Shown one piece after another: positions 44,343 through 52,996 of a stretch of 64,000 nt of DNA (position 1 is its first letter; every line of letters starts with the position of its first letter). This stretch comes from a virus: positions 1 through 64,000 of the IMG/VR virus record IMGVR_UViG_3300021964_000023; one strand, given 5' to 3'. The position numbers and the translations under genes are program-made. Below the pieces are notes generated by a model. That model was not told the DNA's origin. It was given only the letters and a program-made list of their open reading frames with translations, and searched no databases.

Positions 44343-46054
44343 TGATTTGTTTTGAGAAGATTCGTTACAAGAACTTTCTTAGTACTGGAAATCAATTTAC
44401 TGAATTAGATTTTACAAAAGCATCAACTACTCTTGTTGTTGGCAACAATGGTGCTGGTAAAAGCACAATGCTTGATGCATTGACTTTCTCTCTATTCGGT
44501 AAATCATATCGCGGTGTTAATAAACCTCTCTTGATTAACTCTGTTAACGAGAAGGATTGTCTTGTTGAGATTGAATTTAAAATTGGGAATACTGCTTGGA
44601 AGGTTGTGCGTGGCATTAAACCTACAGTATTCCAAATTTATAAAGATGGGGAACTATTAAACTCTGATGCAGCTTCCAAAGACCAGCAGACCTGGTTGGA
44701 GAGAGTAGTTCTAAAGATGAATTATAAGTCATTTACTCAGATCGTGATTCTGGGTAGTAGTAACTTCATTCCCTTTATGCAACTCCCTGCAGCATCTAGG
44801 AGAGAAGTTATTGAAGATTTGTTGGATATTAAAATCTTCTCCTCTATGAATACTGTTGTAAAGGAGAATATTAAATCAATTAAAGATGAAATTCGTACTC
44901 TAGACTATAAGACCGATAATCTTGAAGAGAAGGTCAAGATGCAAAAAGACTTCATTGTAGAAGTTGAGAGACTTGCTACAGAAGATATTGGTGCCAAGAA
45001 AAATCAAATCAAAACTCTAACAGATACTCAAGATAAACTTTTAAAAGACTCTTTGGATGTTGAGAATTCTTTGATTGAAAAGCAAAAAGAACTTGAAAAG
45101 TATTCTGGTGCAACTGCTAAGTTGAGGAAGTTGGGTAATTTAAAGGGTAAGATCTCACAGAAGGTATCTGTCATTACTGAAGAACATAAGTTTTTTAGTG
45201 ATAATACGGTTTGCCCCACTTGTACCCAGTCTATTGAAGAGACCTTTAGAATAAATAGAATTAGCGACGCTCAAAATAAAGCAAAAGAGTTGCGTTCTGG
45301 TTTTATACAACTAGAAGAGGCAATTAAAGAGGAAGAAGATCGAGAGCGTCACTTCTCTACAGTTTCTAAAGAGGTTACTAACCTTACACATGAGATTTCT
45401 CAAATCAATACTAAGATCTCTGGATATCAAAGACAAGTCCGAGATCTTGAACAGGAAATTCAAACTGTTGCCACTAGACTTGCAGAAAGAAATTCTGAAC
45501 ATGAGAAGCTAGAGAGTTTACAAGAACAATTTAGGACCGCTTCCGAAGAGACGGAATCTAAAAAAGATCAACTGACTAACTTTAACTTTGTGTATGATCT
45601 TTTAAAAGATGGAGGCGTCAAAACACAAATCATTAAAAAGTATCTGCCACTTATTAACAGTCAAGTTAATAAGTATTTGCAGATGATGGAGTTTTTCATT
45701 AACTTCTGCCTGGACGAGGAGTTTAATGAATCAATCCAATCTCCCATCCAAGAGGATTTTTCTTACTCTTCATTCAGTGAAGGTGAGAAGATGCGTATCG
45801 ATCTTGCTCTCTTGTTTACGTGGAGAGAGATTGCTAAGATTAAGAACTCTTTAAATTGTAACCTCATCATCTTTGACGAAACTTTTGACTCGTCTCTTGA
45901 TGGGTTTGGAACCGATGAATTCATGAAGATTATTCGGTTTGTTATTAAGGACGCTAATACGTTTGTCATCTCTCATAAAGAGGGAATGCGTGATAAGTTC
46001 TTAAACGTGTTAAAATTTGAGAAGCAAAAGGGATTCAGTAGGTTAGTTGTATGA
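44342..46054 (+). CDS. gp46: recombination nuclease subunit gp46 (Rad50-like ATPase)
   Basis: 570 aa (T4 560 aa). Walker A GNNGAGKST at residues 34-42, long coiled-coil arms, the zinc hook CPTC at 291-294, the ABC signature FSEGEKMRIDLALLF and Walker B NLIIFDETFDSSLDG. Works with gp47 on DNA ends. Last codons overlap the ATG of the epimerase gene (GTATGAATT), so that accessory gene is inserted seamlessly into the operon. Confidence 0.95.
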   Translation: MICFEKIRYKNFLSTGNQFTELDFTKASTTLVVGNNGAGKSTMLDALTFSLFGKSYRGVNKPLLINSVNEKDCLVEIEFKIGNTAWKVVRGIKPTVFQIYKDGELLNSDAASKDQQTWLERVVLKMNYKSFTQIVILGSSNFIPFMQLPAASRREVIEDLLDIKIFSSMNTVVKENIKSIKDEIRTLDYKTDNLEEKVKMQKDFIVEVERLATEDIGAKKNQIKTLTDTQDKLLKDSLDVENSLIEKQKELEKYSGATAKLRKLGNLKGKISQKVSVITEEHKFFSDNTVCPTCTQSIEETFRINRISDAQNKAKELRSGFIQLEEAIKEEEDRERHFSTVSKEVTNLTHEISQINTKISGYQRQVRDLEQEIQTVATRLAERNSEHEKLESLQEQFRTASEETESKKDQLTNFNFVYDLLKDGGVKTQIIKKYLPLINSQVNKYLQMMEFFINFCLDEEFNESIQSPIQEDFSYSSFSEGEKMRIDLALLFTWREIAKIKNSLNCNLIIFDETFDSSLDGFGTDEFMKIIRFVIKDANTFVISHKEGMRDKFLNVLKFEKQKGFSRLVV

Positions 46055-46968
46055 ATTGCTTAGTAACAGGTGGTAGTGGATTTATTGGTTCTAATTTGGT
46101 AGATGCTCTAGTAGGTGCTGGACATACGGTAACAGTAATTGATAATGAGTATTCGGATGCTCATGACCAGTTTTATTACAATGAGAAGGCACATTATGTA
46201 AAGCAAGATATTTGTAATTACGAACTCACTAGAATTTTTTATTGTGGGGTTGATTGGGTCTTTCATCTTGCAGCAGAAGCAAGGATTCAACCAGCAATTA
46301 AAAATCCACTTAACGCTGTTAAAATTAATACTCTTGGTACAGCAACCGTTCTTCAATGTGCTAGAGAAGCAAATGTTAGCAGGGTGATTTACTCATCTAC
46401 TTCCTCTGCATATGGATTTAATTCTCCACCAAACACTGAGACTCAAGGAGATGACTGTCTGAATCCTTATTCAGTATCTAAGGTTGCTGGTGAGAAGTTG
46501 TGTGCGATGTATACTGATCTGTTTAATCTCAATACGATTATCTTCAGATACTTTAATGTTTATGGTGAGCGTCAACCACTTAAAGGTCAATATGCTCCTG
46601 TGATTGGAATTTTCCTTCGTCAACTTGCTAATGGTGAAGAGTTGACTGTAGTTGGTGATGGTGAGCAACGTAGAGACTTTACTCATGTCTCTGATGTTGT
46701 CCAGGCAAATATTCTTGCCGCAACTAAAGATCTACCTGAAGACGCTTTTGGTAAAGTTTATAATGTGGGTAATGGGGAGAACTACTCTGTCAATGAGATT
46801 GCAGCGATGATCTCTTCCAGGAAGCGATTCATTGATGCTCGTCCAGGAGAGGCAAGAATCACTCTTGCAGACAACTCTAGACTTAAAGAGACCCTTGGTT
46901 GGGAACCTACAGTAGACCTTAGGGAGTGGGTTGCCAAAGCAGTGGACAGTGTAAAAACTGGTTCCTGA
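46051..46968 (+). CDS. NAD-dependent nucleotide-sugar epimerase/dehydratase
   Basis: 305 aa, extended short-chain dehydrogenase. Rossmann motif GGSGFIGSNL at the N-terminus, FHLAAEARI, active-site SSTSSAYG and the YxxxK pair in PYSVSKVAGEK, FRYFNVYGERQ, then sugar-nucleotide-binding GDGEQRRDFTHVSDVV. Closest to UDP-glucose/UDP-glucuronate 4-epimerases; the substrate cannot be fixed by eye. It lies between gp46 and the VWA gene. With the glycosyltransferase, SGNH and sulfotransferase genes it suggests glycan remodelling. Confidence 0.85.
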   Translation: MNCLVTGGSGFIGSNLVDALVGAGHTVTVIDNEYSDAHDQFYYNEKAHYVKQDICNYELTRIFYCGVDWVFHLAAEARIQPAIKNPLNAVKINTLGTATVLQCAREANVSRVIYSSTSSAYGFNSPPNTETQGDDCLNPYSVSKVAGEKLCAMYTDLFNLNTIIFRYFNVYGERQPLKGQYAPVIGIFLRQLANGEELTVVGDGEQRRDFTHVSDVVQANILAATKDLPEDAFGKVYNVGNGENYSVNEIAAMISSRKRFIDARPGEARITLADNSRLKETLGWEPTVDLREWVAKAVDSVKTGS

Positions 46969-46993
46969 CCGTCCATATGGGGATTCCTCTTTG

Positions 46994-47022
46994 TATACTG
47001 TGTTCAGTTCAAACGAATCCCG
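46994..47022 (+). promoter_or_regulatory. -10 element and leader repeat, copy 1
   Basis: TATACT, 3 bases, TTCAGTTCAAAC, one base, AATCC, directly before the ATG at 47023. The same arrangement occurs before cobS at 49212-49239. TATACT resembles a host -10 element; no good -35 is visible. Confidence 0.55.
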
Positions 47023-49170
47023 ATGACTATCAACCACGAAGTCAAAGGACAACTTGCAAAACTGCTTGCCACTGAAGACCTGGTGGTTGAGCATCGTGCT
47101 GTAGATACTGCTCAGTTTAATGTCCATACCCGAGTGCTGACGCTCCCTCAGTGGAACAAGGCATCTAATAATGTGTATGACCTTCTGGTGGGTCATGAAG
47201 TTGGTCACGCCCTATATACACCAGATGAAGATTGGATTAAGGATCGTAAGATCCCACCACAGATTGTCAATGTTGTCGAAGACGCTCGTATCGAGAAGAT
47301 GATGAAGCGTCGGTATGCTGGTCTTTCCAAGACCTTCTACCGAGGATACGAGGAGTTGGCAGCAGAAGACTTCTTTAGTATTGATGATGAAGATGTGTCA
47401 ACCTTCAATCTTGCAGACAAAATCAACCTGTACTGTAAGATTGGTAATTACGTAGACATTCCATTCACTAATGAAGAAGAGTCTCTTCTATCTGCAGTTT
47501 GCGATTGTGAGACTTTTGCACAAGTGCTGGATGTATCAGAAGCAATTTATAACTATTGCAAGGATGAACAGAAATCAGAGTCCCCTGCAGACGTTCAATT
47601 ACAGCCGAATAATGGTGGGTCTTCCACCATCCCACAGGGATCAGATAGTCAGGAGGGAGAATCAGAATCCCCGTCCAGCGAATTATCCCAAGGAACCAAC
47701 GATTCTAACGATGATGATATTCAGGGATCTCCCACAGATGTAGCAGATCAACCCACTATGGGTGGAGATAATGGTGGAGACTTCAATGTTGATACGATGA
47801 AATCATTTGAGGATGCCATTAAGGATCTGACTAGTGATCAATCTTATGAGAATCAATATCTTGAGGTTCCTAAGGTTAATCTTGACGCCATTATTATTCC
47901 AAACGAGGAAGTCTATCGGGATGTTCCTGAACGTTGGAATGATATTGATCCAAAATACTTTTATGAAGTTGATAAGAGATACTCTGAGTTCAAGAAGTCG
48001 GCTCAAAAAGAAGTCAACTATTTGGTAAAGGAGTTTGAATGTCGCAAGTCTGCCAGCGCATATGCTCGCGCTACCACTGCTCGTACTGGTGTCCTAGACT
48101 GCACTAAGCTTCACACCTATAAGTACAATGAAGATTTGTTCAAGAAGGTCAGTGTTGTTCCTGATGGTAAGAATCATGGATTGATTTTTATCCTTGATTG
48201 GTCTGGATCGATGGCAGATGTTCTTACAGATACTGTCAAACAACTGTTCAACTTGATCTGGTTCTGCAAAAAGGTCAGTATTCCCTTCGAGGTATATGCC
48301 TTTACTAGTGACTTCCCTAAGTATGGATTTAGTGTCGATGAGGACGGAGAGCGCATCTATAAATGTCCTCCAGATACATATAAGAAGCGGGATGGTGTTT
48401 TGCAAGTCTATGAACAGTTCTCTTTGATGAACATGTTTTCTAGTAAGACAAAGATCAAAGAACTGGACAATCAGATGAAGACTATCTTCCGCATTGCAGA
48501 AGGGTTTAATCGCAATCACTATACTTATTATCCCATTCCTGGCAAACTATCTCTGTCAGGCACTCCCCTGAATGATACTCTTATTGCTTTGCATGAGATT
48601 ATTCCTCAATTCAAGGAGAAGAATAATATTGAGAAGGTTCAGTGTGTGATTCTTACTGATGGTGAAGCACCTCCTTTGAAGTTCCATAAGACTGTTCAGC
48701 GTCACTGGGAGAATGAACCTTATCTTGGTGTTCGTCAGGTTTGTAACAACAACTGTATTCTTCGTGACCGTAAACTTGGAACTACTTATTCTCTAAATGG
48801 TAACTGGTATGAGGTTACCGATGTTCTTTTGACTCATCTCAAGGATAAGTTCAAGGATACTAACTTTATTGGTATTCGTGTTCTTGAAGGTCGTGATGCC
48901 CATAGTTTTATTGCTCGTTACTATGGTCGATGGAATGATGATCATGATCGCATTCATGCCATCTGGAGGAGGGAGCGTGCATTTACGATCACCAACTCTG
49001 GATATCATTCTTACTTTGCTATGTCTGCAACTTCTTTGGCACAGGACAACACCTTTGATGTCAAAGAGGATGCAACCAAATCCCAGATCAAGAGTGCATT
49101 TGTTAAGAGTCTTCGTACTAAGAAAATGAACAAGCGAGTCTTGAACGAGTTCATCGATCTGGTCGCTTGA
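47023..49170 (+). CDS. CobT-like VWA protein with a HEXXH motif
   Basis: 715 aa. N-terminal metallopeptidase-like motif HEVGHALYTPDEDW (His 58, Glu 59, His 62) followed by VNVVEDARIEKMMKRRYAG; a low-complexity acidic/Ser linker (about 47570-47800); then a C-terminal von Willebrand A domain with MIDAS motif DWSGSM (392-397) and LTDGEAPP. The domain order resembles CobT-type cobaltochelatase partners and other VWA partners of MoxR/CobS ATPases. It is followed by cobS and shares its leader. It probably acts with CobS in a chelatase- or chaperone-like remodelling complex; whether it cleaves protein is unknown. Confidence 0.8.
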   Translation: MTINHEVKGQLAKLLATEDLVVEHRAVDTAQFNVHTRVLTLPQWNKASNNVYDLLVGHEVGHALYTPDEDWIKDRKIPPQIVNVVEDARIEKMMKRRYAGLSKTFYRGYEELAAEDFFSIDDEDVSTFNLADKINLYCKIGNYVDIPFTNEEESLLSAVCDCETFAQVLDVSEAIYNYCKDEQKSESPADVQLQPNNGGSSTIPQGSDSQEGESESPSSELSQGTNDSNDDDIQGSPTDVADQPTMGGDNGGDFNVDTMKSFEDAIKDLTSDQSYENQYLEVPKVNLDAIIIPNEEVYRDVPERWNDIDPKYFYEVDKRYSEFKKSAQKEVNYLVKEFECRKSASAYARATTARTGVLDCTKLHTYKYNEDLFKKVSVVPDGKNHGLIFILDWSGSMADVLTDTVKQLFNLIWFCKKVSIPFEVYAFTSDFPKYGFSVDEDGERIYKCPPDTYKKRDGVLQVYEQFSLMNMFSSKTKIKELDNQMKTIFRIAEGFNRNHYTYYPIPGKLSLSGTPLNDTLIALHEIIPQFKEKNNIEKVQCVILTDGEAPPLKFHKTVQRHWENEPYLGVRQVCNNNCILRDRKLGTTYSLNGNWYEVTDVLLTHLKDKFKDTNFIGIRVLEGRDAHSFIARYYGRWNDDHDRIHAIWRRERAFTITNSGYHSYFAMSATSLAQDNTFDVKEDATKSQIKSAFVKSLRTKKMNKRVLNEFIDLVA

Positions 49171-49211
49171 TAAACTGTCCACGGGGGATCTTAGTTCCCC
49201 CACCTCTCCAC

Positions 49212-49239
49212 TATACTAACTTCAGTTCAAACAAATCCA
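49212..49239 (+). promoter_or_regulatory. -10 element and leader repeat, copy 2 (cobS)
   Basis: TATACT, 3 bases, TTCAGTTCAAAC, one base, AATCC, ending next to the cobS ATG; near-identical to 46994-47022. A 6-bp GC hairpin (GGGGGA/TCCCCC, 49183-49201) lies just upstream. Confidence 0.55.
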
Positions 49240-50337
49240 ATGGGTCTCTCCAAAGAAGGCATCGTCAACTCTCTGCAAGATCTCTACGGAGATTCTGTGA
49301 CTGCAGCAGACATTCGTGCTTGGTGTGCGATGAACGATGCCAACTATCAGACCGTTACCAATAAAATTGCTGATTGTAAAGTTGGTCGTGGTAAGTGGAA
49401 TCTTACTGTTCGGGAACAGATGGAGCAAAACTACCAGGCACCTGCTGCATCCCCTGCAATTATTCCCTCTCAGGAACAAAACCTTATCCCTGAAAAAGAT
49501 GATTCCTTCGTCAAGTTTGGTAACTTCGCTGATATTAAAAAAATTATTCAGTCCCATCTATTCTATCCAACGTTCATTACTGGACTCTCTGGCAATGGTA
49601 AAACGCTCTCAGTTGAGCAAGCGTGTGCAGCTTTGGGTCGGGAACTCATCCGCGTAAATATCACTATTGAAACTGATGAAGACGATCTTATTGGTGGCTT
49701 CCGTCTTATCGATGGGGCAACTGTTTGGCATAATGGACCTGTCGTTGAAGCACTCGAACGAGGAGCAATCCTGCTACTCGATGAAATTGACCTTGCTTCC
49801 AACAAAATTCTATGCCTCCAGTCCATCCTTGAAGGTAAGGGTGTGTTCTTGAAGAAGATTGGTAAGTTTGTTCAACCTACCGCTGGGTTCAACGTCATTG
49901 CAACTGCCAACACTAAGGGTAAGGGTAGTGATGATGGACGATTCATTGGAACCAATGTTCTCAATGAAGCATTCCTTGAGCGATTCCCAGTGACGTTTGA
50001 GCAGTCTTATCCTACGGTCTCTGTTGAGAAGAACATTCTCTCCAAGATTTGTGGTGATGATGACTTCTGCCAACGTCTTGTAGATTGGGCAGACATTATC
50101 CGTAAGACCTTCTATGATGGTGGTATTGAAGAGATCATCAGCACCCGTCGTCTGGTTCACATTGTTAAGGCATATGAGATCTTTGGCAATAAAGAGAAGG
50201 CAATGCAAGTTTGTATCAATCGATTTGATGAAGATACCAAGCAAGCATTTCTGGAACTCTACGACAAAGTTGATGCTGACTTTGACCTGACTGCTACTGG
50301 TGAGAAGGTATACATTGACCAAGAGATTGGATCCTGA
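49240..50337 (+). CDS. cobS: CobS-like AAA+ ATPase
   Basis: 365 aa. MoxR/CobS-clade AAA+ ATPase: Walker A GLSGNGKT (115-122), Walker B AILLLDEIDLAS (Asp 181, Glu 182), sensor FNVIATANTKGKG and FLERFPVTFEQSYP. The N-terminal ~60 residues hold a small helical domain (SVTAADIRAWCAMNDANY). CobS is a widespread cyanophage gene assigned to cobalt insertion in cobalamin synthesis; the neighbouring VWA protein fits a CobS-CobT-like pair. No CobN is seen here. A promoter for the next operon is embedded in its last codons. Confidence 0.9.
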   Translation: MGLSKEGIVNSLQDLYGDSVTAADIRAWCAMNDANYQTVTNKIADCKVGRGKWNLTVREQMEQNYQAPAASPAIIPSQEQNLIPEKDDSFVKFGNFADIKKIIQSHLFYPTFITGLSGNGKTLSVEQACAALGRELIRVNITIETDEDDLIGGFRLIDGATVWHNGPVVEALERGAILLLDEIDLASNKILCLQSILEGKGVFLKKIGKFVQPTAGFNVIATANTKGKGSDDGRFIGTNVLNEAFLERFPVTFEQSYPTVSVEKNILSKICGDDDFCQRLVDWADIIRKTFYDGGIEEIISTRRLVHIVKAYEIFGNKEKAMQVCINRFDEDTKQAFLELYDKVDADFDLTATGEKVYIDQEIGS

Positions 50338-50343
50338 TATAAT
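50315..50343 (+). promoter_or_regulatory. near-consensus sigma70 promoter (TTGACC-N17-TATAAT)
   Basis: TTGACC (50315-50320), 17-base spacer, extended -10 TGATATAAT (TATAAT at 50338-50343). It overlaps the end of cobS and lies 15 bases before the ATG at 50358. Best early-type promoter in the window; it would drive the DUF3310-like gene, gp45 and gp44. Confidence 0.75.
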
Positions 50344-50357
50344 GATAACTGATAACT

Positions 50358-50900
50358 ATGCCTCATGACCCCCGCTACTTTGTAATGGATCAAGTAAAGC
50401 ATTCCGATTATTATTACGACTATGATCGTAATGGCAGTGACAGACCCAATCCTTTCAGCACATCTAATCAAGACTTCTGGGAGGAAGATGGGTTCAGTTT
50501 GACTGGTAATCCTGGTGCTATGGCACCAGACACTATTTCATTCAACCTTACTATGGAACCTGAAGACAAAATTGATTTGAACCTTGATCAACTTACGACC
50601 AATGGTTTTTGGAAGTACGAAGAAGATAAGACTATGAAAGAGATTCGTGAGTATCTCTCTTCAACATATAAATCTCACTACACCTCTCAAGAATCTAAAA
50701 CCCAGACTCTTGACTTGATTGAGAGCATTGGTGATTCAGAACCCTTCTGTCGATCTAATGCAATCAAATACCTGTCTCGATTTGGTAAGAAGAACGGTAA
50801 GTCAAAGCAAGACATTCTAAAAGCAATTCACTATTGCATTCTTCTCTACCACTTCTCTGGACTGCATAATGAAATTAAGGGAACCTATGAAACTTTCTGA
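50358..50900 (+). CDS. DUF3310-like protein upstream of the clamp gene
   Basis: 180 aa. The N-terminal half is a polar, Asp/Tyr-rich region. The C-terminal ~70 residues (LDLIESIGDSEPFCRSNAIK, YLSRFGKKNGKSKQDILKAI, HYCILLYHF) match the DUF3310 pattern of phage nucleotide-metabolism-associated proteins. Expressed from the strong promoter at 50315-50343 and overlapping gp45 by 14 bases. Function unproven. Confidence 0.72.
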   Translation: MPHDPRYFVMDQVKHSDYYYDYDRNGSDRPNPFSTSNQDFWEEDGFSLTGNPGAMAPDTISFNLTMEPEDKIDLNLDQLTTNGFWKYEEDKTMKEIREYLSSTYKSHYTSQESKTQTLDLIESIGDSEPFCRSNAIKYLSRFGKKNGKSKQDILKAIHYCILLYHFSGLHNEIKGTYETF

Positions 50901-51549
50901 TAAGACAATCAACCTTCTGAAGAACTTCTCGGACATCAATCAGTCCATCTTGTTCAAAAAAGGCAACAAGCTCCGCACTATCTCTGTGATGAAGAACATC
51001 ATGGCAGAAGCAGAGGTTCAAGAAGAGTTCCCTAAAGACTTTGCAATCTATGATTTGACTCAGTTCCTTCGGGGTATGTACCTGCACAACCAACCAGAAC
51101 TTGATTTTGGTAATGATGGGCACGTTGTCATTCGTGAAGGCAAGACTCGCTCTAAGTACTTCTTCGCTGACCCCAGTGTAATCGTAGTACCCCCTGAGAA
51201 GTCTCTAACTCTTCCCACAATGGATGTTGAGTTTGAATTGGCTGCAGAGCAACTTGAGAAGATTCGTAAGGCAGTTTTGGCATTCCAGCTTCCTGATCTC
51301 TCCGTTGTCGGTGAGGCAGGAGTTGTTAAACTTGTTGTTCATGACAAGAAGAATGATACTTCCAATGACTTTCAAGTTATTGTTGGTGAGACTAATGAAG
51401 AGTTCTGCTTCCATTTTAAAGTTGAGAACATCAAGGTTATTCCTGGTGATTACAACGTCAGCATCTCCAGTAAACTTTTGTCAAAGTTTGTCAACACTGA
51501 CTATGATCTGACCTATTATATTGCTCTGGAACCTGATTCTAACTTCTAA
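50887..51549 (+). CDS. gp45: DNA polymerase sliding clamp gp45
   Basis: 220 aa from ATG 50887: MKLSDKTINLLKNFSDINQS aligns with T4 gp45 MKLSKDTTALLKNFATINSG, so the longer frame from 50869 is not used. Trimeric clamp for gp43 and, with gp55, activator of late transcription. Other conserved parts: DFAIYDLTQFLRGM, FFADPSVIVVPPEKS, and the C-terminal YYIALEPDSNF, like T4 YVVALEADSTHDF. Its TAATG stop couples to a tiny membrane protein. Confidence 0.94.
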   Translation: MKLSDKTINLLKNFSDINQSILFKKGNKLRTISVMKNIMAEAEVQEEFPKDFAIYDLTQFLRGMYLHNQPELDFGNDGHVVIREGKTRSKYFFADPSVIVVPPEKSLTLPTMDVEFELAAEQLEKIRKAVLAFQLPDLSVVGEAGVVKLVVHDKKNDTSNDFQVIVGETNEEFCFHFKVENIKVIPGDYNVSISSKLLSKFVNTDYDLTYYIALEPDSNF

Positions 51550-51761
51550 TGCGTACTCTTACGTTGATGAGGATTGTGGGCAGCATTGGTGTCATTGCTG
51601 CCTATTTCATTATCCTCCATGTCAATGTTCTTACGGGTGTGATCATCAACTTCATTGCTGATCTGATCTCTATTCCGTATTTTGCAAAAACAAAAGCCTG
51701 GGATGTAGTGATCATGCTATCATTCCTACTGGCAATTTCAATGTCAAAACTGGTACAATGA
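51549..51761 (+). CDS. small membrane protein after gp45
   Basis: 70 aa with two predicted membrane segments (about residues 8-37: IVGSIGVIAAYFIILHVNVL and on; about 50-66: DVVIMLSFLLAISMSKL). Overlaps the gp45 stop (TAATG). No family recognised; its position inside the clamp/clamp-loader operon is conserved in related cyanophages as far as I recall. Could anchor replication factors at the membrane or act on the host membrane; both are guesses. Confidence 0.6.
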   Translation: MRTLTLMRIVGSIGVIAAYFIILHVNVLTGVIINFIADLISIPYFAKTKAWDVVIMLSFLLAISMSKLVQ

Positions 51762-51880
51762 ACATAACCCAAGCGATGACCCTCCTACTTCTATCTAAGT
51801 GTTTGGTTCATCCACATCTGGGTTTATGCTTTATTCTCTTTATTACTGATCCAAAAAACAAGATTGGATATGACTCGTGA
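51758..51880 (+). CDS. possible 40-aa hydrophobic peptide
   Basis: ATG at 51758 inside the preceding stop (ATGA), 40 residues: MNITQAMTLLLLSKCLVHPH, then a hydrophobic stretch LGLCFILFITDP. It overlaps the gp44 start by 11 bases. It fills an otherwise unexplained 108-base gap in a gapless operon and is coupled on both sides, which favours a real gene; there is no independent family support. Confidence 0.42.
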   Translation: MNITQAMTLLLLSKCLVHPHLGLCFILFITDPKNKIGYDS

Positions 51881-52817
51881 CGAATTCCTTTGGGTTGAGA
51901 AGTATCGACCCAAAACAATTGAAGATTGTATTCTCCCCAATGAAATCAAGAAGACCTTTGTGGAATTCTTGTCAAAGGGCGAAGTTCCCAATCTTCTTCT
52001 TGCTGGACCTGCTGGGTGTGGTAAGACAACGATTGCTAAAGCACTTTGTAATGAACTAGGAGTAGACGTTTATGTCATCAACGGATCCGACGAAGGTCGA
52101 TTCCTCGATACTGTCAGAAACAATGCGAAAAACTTCGCTTCGACCGTATCGCTTACGTCAACTGCTAAACATAAAGTCATCATCATTGATGAGGCAGATA
52201 ACACAACCCATGACGTACAACTCCTCCTACGGGCGTTTACTGAGGAGTTTGCTGGCAACTGTAGGTTCATCTTTACCTGTAACTACAAAAACAAAATCAT
52301 TGAACCCCTCCACTCCCGATGTGCAGTGGTTGAGTTCTCAATACCAGCAAGCAAGCGTCCAGAGATGGCATCCAAGTTCTTTGGCCGCCTCCAAAAAATC
52401 CTGGATGCAGAGAGTATTGAATATGATAACAAGGTCCTGGTAGAACTTATTAATAAACACTTCCCTGATTGGAGGAGAGTTTTAAATGAATGTCAACGTT
52501 ACTCGGCGGGTGGAAAAATCGACTCCGCGATTCTGGCGTCTTTTGCAGATGTCAAGACGAATGACCTTGTTAAAAAACTTAAGGAGAAGAACTTCCCTGA
52601 AGTACGTAAATGGGTCGTCAATAATCTGGACAATGATTCTAGTGTACTTCTGCGTCGTATTTACGATGCTTGTTACGAATCCTTGGTCCCTTCTACCATT
52701 CCTGCTGCTGTGCTCATTATTGCTAAGTATCAGTATCAGGTTGCCTTCGTTGCCGATCAAGAGATTAATCTTTTGGCGGCGTTGACTGAAATTATGTGTG
52801 AATGTGAATTCAAATGA
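51870..52817 (+). CDS. gp44: clamp loader large subunit gp44
   Basis: 315 aa from ATG 51870 (MTRDEFLWVEKYRPKTIEDC); a TTG two codons upstream is disfavoured. T4 319 aa. AAA+ ATPase that loads gp45 with gp62. Walker A GPAGCGKT (46-53), Walker B IIIDEAD (ending at 110), sensor and SRC region FTCNYKNKIIEPLHSRC. gp62 is not adjacent but 2.7 kb downstream, with an accessory block between them. ATGA overlap with the next small gene. Confidence 0.95.
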   Translation: MTRDEFLWVEKYRPKTIEDCILPNEIKKTFVEFLSKGEVPNLLLAGPAGCGKTTIAKALCNELGVDVYVINGSDEGRFLDTVRNNAKNFASTVSLTSTAKHKVIIIDEADNTTHDVQLLLRAFTEEFAGNCRFIFTCNYKNKIIEPLHSRCAVVEFSIPASKRPEMASKFFGRLQKILDAESIEYDNKVLVELINKHFPDWRRVLNECQRYSAGGKIDSAILASFADVKTNDLVKKLKEKNFPEVRKWVVNNLDNDSSVLLRRIYDACYESLVPSTIPAAVLIIAKYQYQVAFVADQEINLLAALTEIMCECEFK

Positions 52818-52996
52818 AAAAACCTAGACAGACAAAATCCAGAATGTACTATTACTTCTGGTCTATTATGACTGCTTGCGTCCTCATTGGACAGATCTAT
52901 GTTGGTACTGGATACCGTGTAATGGCAGCAAGCACCCTACAACTTACTGAGTTTTTTAATACTCTTTTGTCCACTGATCTTAAAGACTACAAATGA
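52814..52996 (+). CDS. small single-pass membrane protein
   Basis: 60 aa: basic N-terminus MKKPRQTKSRM, one hydrophobic segment (YYYFWSIMTACVLIGQIYVG) and a polar C-terminus. It overlaps the gp44 stop (ATGA) and the next ATG (ATGA). Orientation is probably N-in by the positive-inside rule. Unknown function; third tiny hydrophobic protein around the clamp genes. Confidence 0.6.
   Translation: MKKPRQTKSRMYYYFWSIMTACVLIGQIYVGTGYRVMAASTLQLTEFFNTLLSTDLKDYK

Noticed and set aside
49183-49201. GC hairpin GGGGGA/TCCCCC as a terminator after the VWA gene
   Set aside because: There is no T-run after it, and only 6 bp of stem. It may be an attenuator, but a terminator is not supported.
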